DNA of 64,000 nucleotides from DATNBU01 sp964476185. Lineage in GTDB: Bacteria > Desulfobacterota > Binatia > UBA1149 > CAITLU01. The stretch is taken from NCBI GenBank assembly GCA_964476185.1, contig CAYYZO010000003.1:1-64000 (forward strand). Reading direction: 5' to 3'. Below are positions 9,066 through 16,135 of this stretch, piece after piece. The position numbers and the translations under genes were made by a program. A model generated the notes under the pieces. The model was given only the letters and a program-made list of their open reading frames with translations, was not told where the DNA came from and did no database searches. Position 1 is the stretch's first letter. Each line of letters starts with the position of its first letter.

Positions 9066-9361
9066 CGCGGTCCCGCGACCCCGACGAGGACGTCCACCAC
9101 CTCGACGTCGACCGCTTCGCCGATCAGCACTTCGATCGCCTCGAACCCCAGCCCCTGGTAGCGGCCGAGGCGCACCACCTCGGCCACGCGATCGAGCACG
9201 GTCAGGCGCAGGACGACCCGCCCGCCTTCCACCCGGCCGCGCCCGAGGAGCCCGAACTCGTAGGCCTCCCGCAGCCAGCGGGCGTCGCAGTCGTAGCACT
9301 CGGAGATCGCCTCGAGCGTCAGGTACGACTCGCCCTCGATCGTGATCCGCACCTCGCTCAC
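9062..9361 (-). CDS. cbpM: CbpM-like chaperone modulator (MerR-type HTH)
   Basis: A 99-residue protein with the layout of CbpM, the small MerR-like helical protein that binds the J-domain of CbpA and inhibits it. The segment YLTLEAISECYDCDARWLREAYEFGLL corresponds to the winged-helix part, and VLDRVAEVVRLGRYQGLGFEAIEVLI to the following helices. Its gene lies directly after a CbpA-type DnaJ, with GTG overlapping the cbpA stop (GTGA), and it overlaps rnhA at its own end. This partner placement is the main support for the assignment. Confidence 0.8.
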   Translation of the reverse strand: MSEVRITIEGESYLTLEAISECYDCDARWLREAYEFGLLGRGRVEGGRVVLRLTVLDRVAEVVRLGRYQGLGFEAIEVLIGEAVDVEVVDVLVGVAGPR

Positions 9362-10389
9362 CGCGTCCCCTCCTCTCGCGCTCCGCCCTTCGGCGTCGCG
9401 CTCCCGGCTCGCGCCACGGCGCGCATCGACTCGACCTGCTCGTCGCTGAGTTCCGGCAGCGCGAGCCGCAGCACCGCGTAGAAGTCGCCGCGTCCGCCGC
9501 GGCCGTCGTCGAAGCCCTTGCCGCGCAGTCGCAGGCGCTGGCCCGCGCGACTGCCGGGCGCGACCGTGACCGTGACGAGCCCGTCCGGCGTGCGCACGCC
9601 GACCTTCGCGCCGAAGAGCGCCTCCCACGGCGCGACCGGCAGGTCGGACTCGACGTCGGAACCGTCGATGCGGTAGACGTCGTCGGAGTCGAGCCGGATC
9701 GTCAGGTAAAGGTCGCCGGCCTCGCCGCCGTCCTCGCCCGCCTCGCCGAGACCGGCGAGCCGCATCGTCATGCCGTCACGAACGCGCGCCGGTATCGCGA
9801 GGTCGATCGTGCGGCGGTCGTGCACGCGGCCGACGCCGACGCAGACGGGACAGACGTGCTCGCCGACGAACCCGACGCCGCCGCAGCGCGAGCAGGCCTT
9901 CGTCGCCGGCACGTCGAAGCGCGAACGCCCGCCGGCGATCGCTGCCGAGATCGGCAGCGCCAGTTCGGCGCGCACGTCGGCGCCACGATGCCGATAGCGG
10001 TGGTGCGGTCGCGCCCCGCCCGCGTACTGGCGTCGAAGGTCCTCGGCGAACGCCGCCTTGAAGAAGTCGGAGAAGCCGGTGCCTCCGAACATCCGCTCGA
10101 ATTCCTCCGGCGTCATCGTCGCGCCGGTCGGCGCACCGCCAGGCTGGAACTCGTCGCCCTGCTGCCAGTTCTGCCCGAGCCGGTCGTAGCGCTCGCGCTT
10201 TTCGGGATCGGACAGCACCTCGTAGGCCTCCGCGATCCGCTTGAACCGGGTCTCGGCCTCCGCACGGCCGGCTTCGGGATGCCGGTCAGGATGCCACTTC
10301 AGCGCAAGCTTGCGGTAGGCCTTCTTGACGTCGTCGGCCGAGGCGTCGCGCGCGAGGCCGAGCACGGCGTAGTAGTCCTGGAACTCCAC
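9358..10389 (-). CDS. cbpA: DnaJ/CbpA-type Hsp40 co-chaperone
   Basis: J-protein of 343 residues that stimulates the ATPase of DnaK. The N-terminal J-domain (residues 3-70) contains DYYAVLGL and the WHPDRH (HPD) motif. A glycine-poor linker follows, then the C-terminal peptide-binding domains. The zinc-finger region is reduced to two CxxCxGxG-like motifs (CSRCGGVG and CPVCVGVG) instead of four, so it is intermediate between DnaJ and CbpA. The start is GTG 10389, chosen because EFQDYYAVLGL follows at once and a TGC-TAGAAT extended minus-10 ends seven bases upstream. It is followed by cbpM and rnhA with four-base overlaps. Confidence 0.9.
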   Translation of the reverse strand: MEFQDYYAVLGLARDASADDVKKAYRKLALKWHPDRHPEAGRAEAETRFKRIAEAYEVLSDPEKRERYDRLGQNWQQGDEFQPGGAPTGATMTPEEFERMFGGTGFSDFFKAAFAEDLRRQYAGGARPHHRYRHRGADVRAELALPISAAIAGGRSRFDVPATKACSRCGGVGFVGEHVCPVCVGVGRVHDRRTIDLAIPARVRDGMTMRLAGLGEAGEDGGEAGDLYLTIRLDSDDVYRIDGSDVESDLPVAPWEALFGAKVGVRTPDGLVTVTVAPGSRAGQRLRLRGKGFDDGRGGRGDFYAVLRLALPELSDEQVESMRAVARAGSATPKGGAREEGTR

Positions 10390-10396
10390 GCGCGAA

Positions 10397-10405
10397 ATTC
10401 TAGCA
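10397..10405 (-). promoter_or_regulatory. Extended minus-10 promoter of cbpA, leaderless
   Basis: Minus-strand TGCTAGAAT, an extended minus-10, ends seven bases before the GTG start of cbpA. The minus-35 is poor, as expected of extended minus-10 promoters. The predicted +1 falls on or next to the start codon. Confidence 0.55.
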
Positions 10406-10479
10406 GGCCGCCGCGAAAGGCCCACTCGGGACGTGGCCGGGCGCACGGGGACCACGGACCCGGCCGCCGGGAGCCGCCT

Positions 10480-11766
10480 TCAGTCGTCGTCCGGAGCGAT
10501 CTCCTCGAGCTCGCGCCCGGCGGTCTCCGGCACGAACGCGAGCACGATGAGCGGACTCAGCAGCGCACACCATGCCATCGCGCTGATCGCCGAGCCATGG
10601 CCGCCGAACAGCACGTACAGGCTTCCCTCCACGGCCAGCCCGGCCGCGATCGAGACGGTCGCGACGATGCTGCGCATCCCCGAGGCCGTCGAGCGGTGCG
10701 AAGTGGCGAACAGTTCGCTGCCGAGCGCGCTGAACAGGACCTCGATCCCGAACTGCGTGAAGATCGTCAGGACCCAGACGGCCGGGACGAGCCAGCCGGC
10801 GCCGTTGTAGAACGCGAGGCTCGCCAGCACGTTCACCACGATGCCGGTCGACAGCGTGCGACGCCGGCCGAAGCGGTCGCTCGCGCGTCCCATCAGCAAC
10901 CCGCCGGTCAGCGCCAGCGGGCCGCCGAGCAGGAACAGGAGGCTCACTTCGCCCGGCGAGTACTGGTGGGTGCCCTGCAGGTACTTCGACTGGAACTGGA
11001 TCGCCGTGCCGGTCGCGAACGCGAACGGGACGACCGCGGCTGACAGCGCCGCAAGCCGGCCCGGATAGCGGACCAGCAGCGTGCGGAGCGGCGCGAGCCA
11101 GCCCGCGCGGTCGTCGCCGCGCCGCTCGACGCTCGCGCGAAAGCGCGCGGTCTCCTCGAGCGACCGCCGCAGCCAGGCGACGACGAGCAGCGGGACGATG
11201 CCGACGAGGTAGAGCGCGCGCCAGCCGAACGGCAGCAGGTCCACCGCCGCGAACGCGAGCGCGGAGACGCCGTGCCCGAGCGCCCCGAACGCGATCATCA
11301 GGCCGATGCCCCAGCCGCGCGCGTGCGGCGCCAGCGTCTCGGTGACGACGACGATCGCCAGCATCTCCTCCGCGTACACGAACGTGCGCGCGAACAACTG
11401 CAGCACCGCGAACTCGACCGGCGTGCGAACGAACGCGGTCAGGAAGGTGCATAGCGTGAAGCCGACGATCGTCAGCAGCAGCAGCATCCGGCGGCCGACG
11501 CGGTCCGCGACGACGTTGAGGGCGAGCGCCGGCAGCACGCCGAGGCGCACGACGGCGGCGAGCTTGCCGACGTCTTCTTCCGACAGCGCGAAGCTCGCCT
11601 GGATCTGCGGCAGCGCCAGATTCAGGATGCCGAGGTCGTAGGAGTTGATGAGGTAGGTCGCGCCGAGCGCGCCGAGCATGCGCCACTGCGCGGGCGTGAT
11701 GCCGTCGGGAACAGGCGTGTAGAAGAAGATCCACGCCCACCAGGGCTTCGACGCCGGTTCGCTCAA
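10480..11766 (-). CDS. MFS transporter, sugar/metabolite-proton symporter type
   Basis: Twelve-helix major facilitator protein of 428 residues in the inner membrane. The loop 2-3 signature is VVADRVGRRMLL and the equivalent in the second half is RASDRFGRRRTL. The family-typical PETAGRELEE is at the C-terminus, as in the sugar and aromatic-acid/phosphate transporters of the MFS. The start is TTG 11766 with GGAAGGGAAGGC upstream. It lies 55 bases downstream of ilvD on the same strand, after a perfect palindrome. The substrate cannot be read from the sequence. Confidence 0.85.
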   Translation of the reverse strand: MSEPASKPWWAWIFFYTPVPDGITPAQWRMLGALGATYLINSYDLGILNLALPQIQASFALSEEDVGKLAAVVRLGVLPALALNVVADRVGRRMLLLLTIVGFTLCTFLTAFVRTPVEFAVLQLFARTFVYAEEMLAIVVVTETLAPHARGWGIGLMIAFGALGHGVSALAFAAVDLLPFGWRALYLVGIVPLLVVAWLRRSLEETARFRASVERRGDDRAGWLAPLRTLLVRYPGRLAALSAAVVPFAFATGTAIQFQSKYLQGTHQYSPGEVSLLFLLGGPLALTGGLLMGRASDRFGRRRTLSTGIVVNVLASLAFYNGAGWLVPAVWVLTIFTQFGIEVLFSALGSELFATSHRSTASGMRSIVATVSIAAGLAVEGSLYVLFGGHGSAISAMAWCALLSPLIVLAFVPETAGRELEEIAPDDD

Positions 11767-11792
11767 GCCTTCCCTTCCGTGGTCGGGTGGTA

Positions 11793-11816
11793 CGGGCGGT
11801 CCGGCCGGACCGCCCG
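11793..11816 (-). terminator. Perfect 24-bp GC palindrome between ilvD and the MFS gene
   Basis: The 12-base half CGGGCGGTCCGG is followed by its exact complement. As RNA it folds into a 10-bp stem with a GGCC loop, six bases after the ilvD stop. No T-run follows, so it could be a 3' stabilising hairpin, a weak terminator or a protein site. Confidence 0.4.
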
Positions 11817-11821
11817 CGACC

Positions 11822-13522
11822 TCAATCGGTCACCGCGCCGAGCGACGCGCTCGAGACGAGCTTCGCGTACTTCGACAGCACTCCGCTCTCGTAGCGAGCG
11901 GCCGGTGGCGTCCAGGCCCCTCGCCGCGCGGCCATTTCGTCGTCGCTGACGTGCAGTTCCAGCAGCGTGCGCTCGGCGTCGATCGTGATCGTGTCGCCTT
12001 CGCGCACGAGCGCGATCGGCCCGCCGACCGCGGCCTCGGGCGCCACGTGCCCGACCACCAGGCCGAAGGTGCCTCCGGAGAACCGGCCGTCGGTGATGAG
12101 TCCGACCGAATCCCCGAGCCCCTTGCCGATGATCGCGGACGTGGGCGCCAGCATCTCGCGCATGCCAGGACCGCCGCGCGGGCCTTCGTAACGGATCACG
12201 AGCACGTCGCCGGGACGGATGCGGTCGTTGAGGATCGCGCGCATCGCGTCCTCCTCCGAATCGAACACACGGGCGGGACCGGTGATCTTCACGCTCTTGA
12301 GCCCGCTGATCTTGGCGACCGAACCGTCCGGGGCGAGGTTGCCGCGAAGGATCGCCAGGTGCCCCTGGGAGTAGAGCGGCTGGTCGATAGGCCGCACCAC
12401 GTCCTGGCCGGCGGGCGGCACGCCCGGGACCGACGCGAGGTTCTCGGCGATCGTCCGGCCGGTCACCGTGATGCAGTCGCCGTGCAGCAGGCCGTGGTCG
12501 AGCAGCATGCGCATGACGAGCGGAATGCCGCCCACCCGGTGCAGGTCCGTCGCGACGTAGCGTCCCGACGGCTTGAGGTCCGCGAACACCGGCACTTTCC
12601 GGCGCAAGCGCTCGAAGTCGTCGAGCGTGAGCTCGACACCGGCGGAGTGCGCGATCGCCAGCAGGTGCAGCACGGCGTTCGTCGAGCCGCCGACCGCGAA
12701 GATCACCGCGATCCCGTTCTCGAAAGCCTCCTTCGTGAGGATGCGGCGCGGCGTCAGGTTGTTCCGGACGCACTCGACGAGCGCGAGCCCGCTCGCGTGG
12801 GCGCTCTCGGCTTTCTCCGCGTCCTCGGCGGCCATCGTCGACGAGCCGGGAAGGCTCATGCCCATCGCCTCGAAGGCGCTGCTCATCGTGTTGGCGGTGT
12901 ACATGCCGCCGCACGATCCCTTTCCGGGGATCGCCGCGCGCTCGACCGCCGTGAACTCGTCGCGCGAGATCCGGCCGGCGCCGAGTTCGCCGACGGCCTC
13001 GAACACGCTGACGACCGTCAGGTCGCGGCCCGCGTAGTGGCCGGGCTTGATCGTGCCGCCGTAGACGAACACCGCCGGGATGTCGAGGCGCGCCATCGCG
13101 ATCATCGCTCCCGGCATGTTCTTGTCGCAGCCGCCGACGGCGAGCACGCCGTCCATCATCTGGGCGCGACACACGGTCTCGATCGAGTCGGCGATGACCT
13201 CGCGGCTGACCAGCGAGCACTTCATGCCCTCGGTGCCCATCGAGATGCCGTCGCTGACGGTGATCGTGCCGAAGCTCTGCGGCATGCCGCCGGACTCGCG
13301 GATGCCGCGCGCCGCCTCCACCGCCAGCTCGCCGAGCCCCGCGTTGCACGGCGTGATGTCGCTTTGCGCGCTGGCGACGCCGAGGATCGGCTTGCCGAAG
13401 TCCTGGTCGCGGAACCCGACCGCGCGCAGCATCGAACGGTTCGGCGCGCGCTCGTCCCCGTCGGTGATGTTGTGGCTGTGGCGGTTGAGTCCCGTCGTAT
13501 CGTTGTTCGTCTTCTCGCTCAT
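11822..13522 (-). CDS. ilvD: Dihydroxy-acid dehydratase
   Basis: Iron-sulfur enzyme that dehydrates 2,3-dihydroxy-isovalerate and -methylvalerate in valine, isoleucine and leucine synthesis. The 566-residue length fits the family. Signatures are GGCDKNMPGA and CGGMYTANTMSS (cluster cysteines), SDGISMGTEGM, and near the C-terminus GLITDGRFSGGT and GHVAPEA. I chose the ATG at 13522, giving MSEKTNNDTTGLNRHSHNIT, because the open frame further upstream lacks homology-like sequence. A TATAGT element sits 28 bases upstream. No other ilv gene is nearby. Confidence 0.95.
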   Translation of the reverse strand: MSEKTNNDTTGLNRHSHNITDGDERAPNRSMLRAVGFRDQDFGKPILGVASAQSDITPCNAGLGELAVEAARGIRESGGMPQSFGTITVSDGISMGTEGMKCSLVSREVIADSIETVCRAQMMDGVLAVGGCDKNMPGAMIAMARLDIPAVFVYGGTIKPGHYAGRDLTVVSVFEAVGELGAGRISRDEFTAVERAAIPGKGSCGGMYTANTMSSAFEAMGMSLPGSSTMAAEDAEKAESAHASGLALVECVRNNLTPRRILTKEAFENGIAVIFAVGGSTNAVLHLLAIAHSAGVELTLDDFERLRRKVPVFADLKPSGRYVATDLHRVGGIPLVMRMLLDHGLLHGDCITVTGRTIAENLASVPGVPPAGQDVVRPIDQPLYSQGHLAILRGNLAPDGSVAKISGLKSVKITGPARVFDSEEDAMRAILNDRIRPGDVLVIRYEGPRGGPGMREMLAPTSAIIGKGLGDSVGLITDGRFSGGTFGLVVGHVAPEAAVGGPIALVREGDTITIDAERTLLELHVSDDEMAARRGAWTPPAARYESGVLSKYAKLVSSASLGAVTD

Positions 13523-13550
13523 GGTCCTGCCTGTCTGGCCGAAGCCGCGC

Positions 13551-13556
13551 ACTATA
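13551..13556 (-). promoter_or_regulatory. Candidate minus-10 of ilvD
   Basis: Minus-strand TATAGT, 28 bases before the ilvD ATG. The minus-35 position (TTTCCC/GTTTCC) is a poor match. Confidence 0.4.
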
Positions 13557-13640
13557 ACCGGGAATGGCTCCGGGGAAACCGCTGCAGCGCGTTTTCGGCC
13601 ACGCCGGCGGATCCCGTCCGGACGTCGTCCGGTCGCGACG

Positions 13641-14036
13641 TCAATTCGCGCCGACGGGCGCCGTCGCCCGCGGCTCCGCGACCTGCGACTCGGTCGTCTG
13701 GATGATCTCGTGGATCTCGAGCACGTTCGGACCGGCGAACATCTCGGCCGGCGGGCGGTTCGAGTGCGCGATGCGGAAGCTCTCGCTTCTCGTCCAGTCC
13801 CAGAACGCCTGCTCGGATTCCCAGTACGTCTGGACGAGGTAGTAGCCTTGCCCGGAGTTCTCGACCCAGCCGCCGGTCGCATGGTCGAAGCGGCGCTGGA
13901 CCGGCTTCAGGATCAGGTTCTTCACGAAGCCCGGCGAACGGTCGATCAAATGAGCGCGCTTGCGGAATCGCTCCTCGAACTCGGCTTCGAACCCTTCGGA
14001 CACCGGGATGCGGTTGGTGACGACGAACATCGACAA
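13641..14036 (-). CDS. IsdG/ABM-fold monooxygenase-like protein
   Basis: A 131-residue protein of the dimeric ferredoxin-like antibiotic-biosynthesis-monooxygenase/heme-degrading family. The N-terminus FVVTNRIPV, the motif TYWESEQAFWDW and the helix FRIAHSN match the heme-degrading IsdG/HmoB branch. N8, W72 and H91 fall where IsdG-type enzymes have their catalytic Asn, Trp and heme-ligand His. It may release iron from heme, or be a related monooxygenase. AAGGAG precedes the ATG. It follows the DAHP synthase gene on the same strand, 69 bases apart, with no clear functional link. Confidence 0.72.
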   Translation of the reverse strand: MSMFVVTNRIPVSEGFEAEFEERFRKRAHLIDRSPGFVKNLILKPVQRRFDHATGGWVENSGQGYYLVQTYWESEQAFWDWTRSESFRIAHSNRPPAEMFAGPNVLEIHEIIQTTESQVAEPRATAPVGAN

Positions 14037-14105
14037 CTCCTTGGCGGGCGGCGTGGCCGGACACTAACGACGACGACGACCGGGAACAACGAAAGCAGGC
14101 CGGCC

Positions 14106-15200
14106 TCAGCCGGTGGCCCGCCGCCGCGCCGCCGGGTCCGCCGCGCGGGCCAGTTCGACGAGCAGATCCGCGGTCTCGTCCCAACCGATGCAGGCGTCGG
14201 TGATCGACACTCCGTAGCGCAGCTGCGCACCGTTCCAGTCCTGCCTCCCTTCGACGAGGTTGCTCTCGACGAGGATCCCCATCACCTCCCGCACTCCGCC
14301 CGCGAAGGACCGGGCCACCTCGCGGGCGACGACCGCCTGGCGACGGTAGTCCTTCGACGAGTTCCCGTGGGAGCAGTCGACCATCACCGGTCTCGCGACC
14401 CCTTCCCCGGCAACCAGCCCGGCTGCGGCGCGGATGTCGGCCTCCGCGTAGTTCGTTCGGCCTCCGCCGCCGCGCAGCACCACGTGCCGGTCGCGATTCC
14501 CCCGCGTCCGCAGCACGGTCGCCGCGCCGTCGGCGTCGATGCCGAGGAAGGAATGCGGGTGTCCCGCCGAGATCATCGCGTTGCGCGCGACGTCGAGGCC
14601 GCCGTCGGTGCCGTTCTTGAACCCGACCGGCATCGACAAGCCGCTGGCCATCTCGCGGTGCGTCTGGCTCTCGGTCGTCCTCGCCCCGACGGCCGCCCAG
14701 GACACCGCGTCGGCGACGTACTGCGGAGTGATCGGATCGAGCAGTTCGGTCCCGCACGCGACTCCCATCTCGTTGATCCGGAGCAGCAACCGGCGCGCGA
14801 GTTCGAGCCCGCGATCGATGTCGCAGCTGCCGTCGAGGTCGGGGTCGTTCACGAGTCCTTTCCAGCCGACCGTCGTGCGCGGCTTCTCGAAATACGCGCG
14901 CATCACGACGACGAGCCGGTCGGACAGCGGCGCGGCCGCGTCCCGAAGCCGGCTCGCGTACTCGAGCGCTGCGTCCGGGTCGTGGATCGAGCACGGCCCG
15001 ACGACGACCGCGAGCCGGTCGCCGTCCCGTCCGTGGAGGATGTCGCGCAGTTCGCGCCGCGTGCGCAGCACCGTCTCCGCGGCCCTTTCGCCGAGCGGGA
15101 GCAGCGCCTTGATCTCGCGCGGCGGGCGCAGCCGCGTGGACGTCGTGACGTTGACGTCCTCGATCGCCTCGAGGCCATGATCCGGGGGCGTGATGTCCAT
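14106..15200 (-). CDS. aroF: 3-deoxy-7-phosphoheptulonate (DAHP) synthase, class I
   Basis: First enzyme of the shikimate pathway, condensing PEP and erythrose-4-phosphate. It has 364 residues, the size of the AroF/AroG/AroH group. Visible are VVVGPCSIHD (metal-binding Cys), MRAYFEKPRTTVGWKGL, GARTTESQTHREMASGLSMP, FKNGTDG, VMVDCSHGNSSKD and the C-terminal SITDACIGWDET. GGAAGAA precedes the ATG at 15200. The transcript leader holds an attenuator (promoter 15401-15429, leader peptide 15317-15391, terminator 15249-15278), so the gene is probably controlled by charged Tyr, Trp and Phe tRNAs. Which feedback inhibitor it responds to cannot be read with confidence. Confidence 0.95.
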   Translation of the reverse strand: MDITPPDHGLEAIEDVNVTTSTRLRPPREIKALLPLGERAAETVLRTRRELRDILHGRDGDRLAVVVGPCSIHDPDAALEYASRLRDAAAPLSDRLVVVMRAYFEKPRTTVGWKGLVNDPDLDGSCDIDRGLELARRLLLRINEMGVACGTELLDPITPQYVADAVSWAAVGARTTESQTHREMASGLSMPVGFKNGTDGGLDVARNAMISAGHPHSFLGIDADGAATVLRTRGNRDRHVVLRGGGGRTNYAEADIRAAAGLVAGEGVARPVMVDCSHGNSSKDYRRQAVVAREVARSFAGGVREVMGILVESNLVEGRQDWNGAQLRYGVSITDACIGWDETADLLVELARAADPAARRRATG

Positions 15201-15248
15201 TTCTTCCAGGCTCCTGTGGTTCGCACCGGGCTTCGCCGTCCCGGAACG

Positions 15249-15278
15249 AAAAAAGCCCCGGGAATCGCTTCCCGGGGC
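15249..15278 (-). terminator. Intrinsic terminator of the DAHP synthase attenuator
   Basis: On the minus strand GCCCCGGGAA, loop GCGA, TTCCCGGGGC, then six T. The 10-bp stem is perfect. It lies between the leader-peptide stop (15317) and the DAHP synthase start (15200). The first eight bases of its 5' arm (15278-15271) are complementary to CCCGGGGC at 15341-15334 in the leader, so terminator and antiterminator exclude each other. Read on the plus strand it could also stop transcripts coming from the left. Confidence 0.9.
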
Positions 15279-15316
15279 TTTCTTCGGCCGCTCGCGCGGC
15301 AAGATCTCCTGCTCCG

Positions 15317-15391
15317 CTACGCGTACGCCGTCCGCCCCGGGGCCTGCCCGAAGAAGAAATACCAGACGTACGCTACGGTCGCGGCGCTCAC
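15317..15391 (-). CDS. Aromatic-rich leader peptide (YVWYFFF) of the DAHP synthase attenuator
   Basis: Short open frame of 24 codons with GTG start at 15391 and TAG stop at 15319-15317. It encodes Tyr-Val-Trp-Tyr-Phe-Phe-Phe at codons 8-14 (15370-15350), then GQAPGRTAYA. All three aromatic amino acids are represented, as expected for a ribosome-stalling sensor of a common aromatic pathway gene. The promoter minus-10 ends nine bases before the GTG, so translation would start at or very near the 5' end. The antiterminator strand 15341-15334 begins eight bases after the last Phe codon, so stalling at the Tyr, Trp or first Phe codon leaves it free, while a ribosome at the stop would cover part of it. 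A longer frame from ATG 15433 (38 codons) would start upstream of the promoter and is less likely. Confidence 0.8.
   Translation of the reverse strand: MSAATVAYVWYFFFGQAPGRTAYA
15334..15341 (-). promoter_or_regulatory. Antiterminator strand of the attenuator
   Basis: CCCGGGGC on the minus strand, inside the leader-peptide frame, pairs over eight G-C pairs with GCCCCGGG (15278-15271), the 5' arm of the terminator. Formation of this pairing would prevent termination. Confidence 0.7.
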
Positions 15392-15400
15392 GATGGCGGG

Positions 15401-15429
15401 ACTGTACAGCGAAGCGGCGCGGGCGGCAA
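15401..15429 (-). promoter_or_regulatory. Sigma70-type promoter of the DAHP synthase leader
   Basis: On the minus strand TTGCCG (15429-15424), a 17-base spacer, TACAGT (15406-15401). It overlaps the end of the sufT region, just after its stop codon, and gives a +1 about 15392-15394, next to the leader GTG. The same minus-35 and spacer recur at the moxR promoter. Confidence 0.75.
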
Positions 15430-15433
15430 GCAT

Positions 15434-15979
15434 TCAGCCGATGCCGAGCTTCTGCCGGCCCTCCTCGGAGATCATGTGCGGCGTCCAGGGCGGATCCCAG
15501 ACCACGCGCACGCTCGCGTCCTTCACGAGCGGGATCGAGCGCAGCTTGTCCTCCGCGTCCCCCGCGATCGCGGCGCCCATGCCGCAGCCCTGCGCCGTCA
15601 GCGTCATCTTCACGTCGACGCGGTAGCCGCCCTCGGGGAGATCGCTGATGCGGGTATCGTAGACGAGCCCGAGATCGACGATATTGACGGGGATCTCGGG
15701 GTCGTAGCAGGTGCGCAACGCGGCTTCGACGAGCGCGTCGACGTCGCCTTCCCCGGAAGCGAGGAGTTGCGCTTCCGGCGGCACGTCCTTGCCGAGGGCC
15801 TCGGCGTCACGACCGGCGATGCGGAAGAGCCCGCCGTACGCGGGCGCCTGGACCGTGAACGACCCGCCCAGGGACTGGGTCAGGTAGAGCTCCGTGCCGG
15901 CCGCGAGCCGGATACGGTCTCCCTGCGGGATCTTGACCGCGTCGCAGTCCCGAACGAGTTCGATGCGTTCCATGGCCAT
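15434..15979 (-). CDS. sufT: Iron-sulfur cluster assembly protein SufT (DUF59)
   Basis: Accessory factor for Fe-S protein maturation, cytoplasmic, 181 residues. The N-terminal part has VRDCDAVKIPQGDRIRLAAG and TQSLGGSFTV, typical of SufT. The C-terminal DUF59/MIP18 domain has YDPEIPVNIVDLGLVYD and TLTAQGCGMG with the conserved Cys. I chose ATG 15979 with GGAGAA upstream; a second ATG follows two codons later. It is divergent from moaA, itself an Fe-S enzyme. Its stop lies immediately upstream of the DAHP synthase leader, so read-through transcripts would meet the attenuator. Confidence 0.9.
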   Translation of the reverse strand: MAMERIELVRDCDAVKIPQGDRIRLAAGTELYLTQSLGGSFTVQAPAYGGLFRIAGRDAEALGKDVPPEAQLLASGEGDVDALVEAALRTCYDPEIPVNIVDLGLVYDTRISDLPEGGYRVDVKMTLTAQGCGMGAAIAGDAEDKLRSIPLVKDASVRVVWDPPWTPHMISEEGRQKLGIG

Positions 15980-16001
15980 GTCGTGTTCTCCTGCTCGGCG
16001 G

Positions 16002-16030
16002 ATGCTAGTCCGGCCCCCCGGGTCGCTCAA
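16002..16030 (-). promoter_or_regulatory. Promoter of sufT
   Basis: Minus-strand TTGAGC (16030-16025), 17-base spacer, TAGCAT (16007-16002), followed by a short leader with a Shine-Dalgarno before ATG 15979. Confidence 0.6.
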
Positions 16031-16135
16031 CCTCCGCCGCGACGCAGCCTCACTGCGTCCTGGCCTTCGGCCGGCATCGGTGGGCCGCCCCACTCCTGTT
16101 CCGCGGCGATGTGGACTCGCACGGTCTTCGCCCGC

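Noticed and set aside
15317..15433. A longer leader peptide from ATG 15433
   Set aside because: Its start lies upstream of the minus-35 and minus-10 of the likely promoter, so it would not be on the short transcript; kept only as an alternative if transcription starts in sufT.
15980..16135. Molybdenum-cofactor riboswitch before moaA
   Set aside because: The region holds the sufT promoter and no recognisable Moco-RNA core; moaA is isolated from other moa genes.
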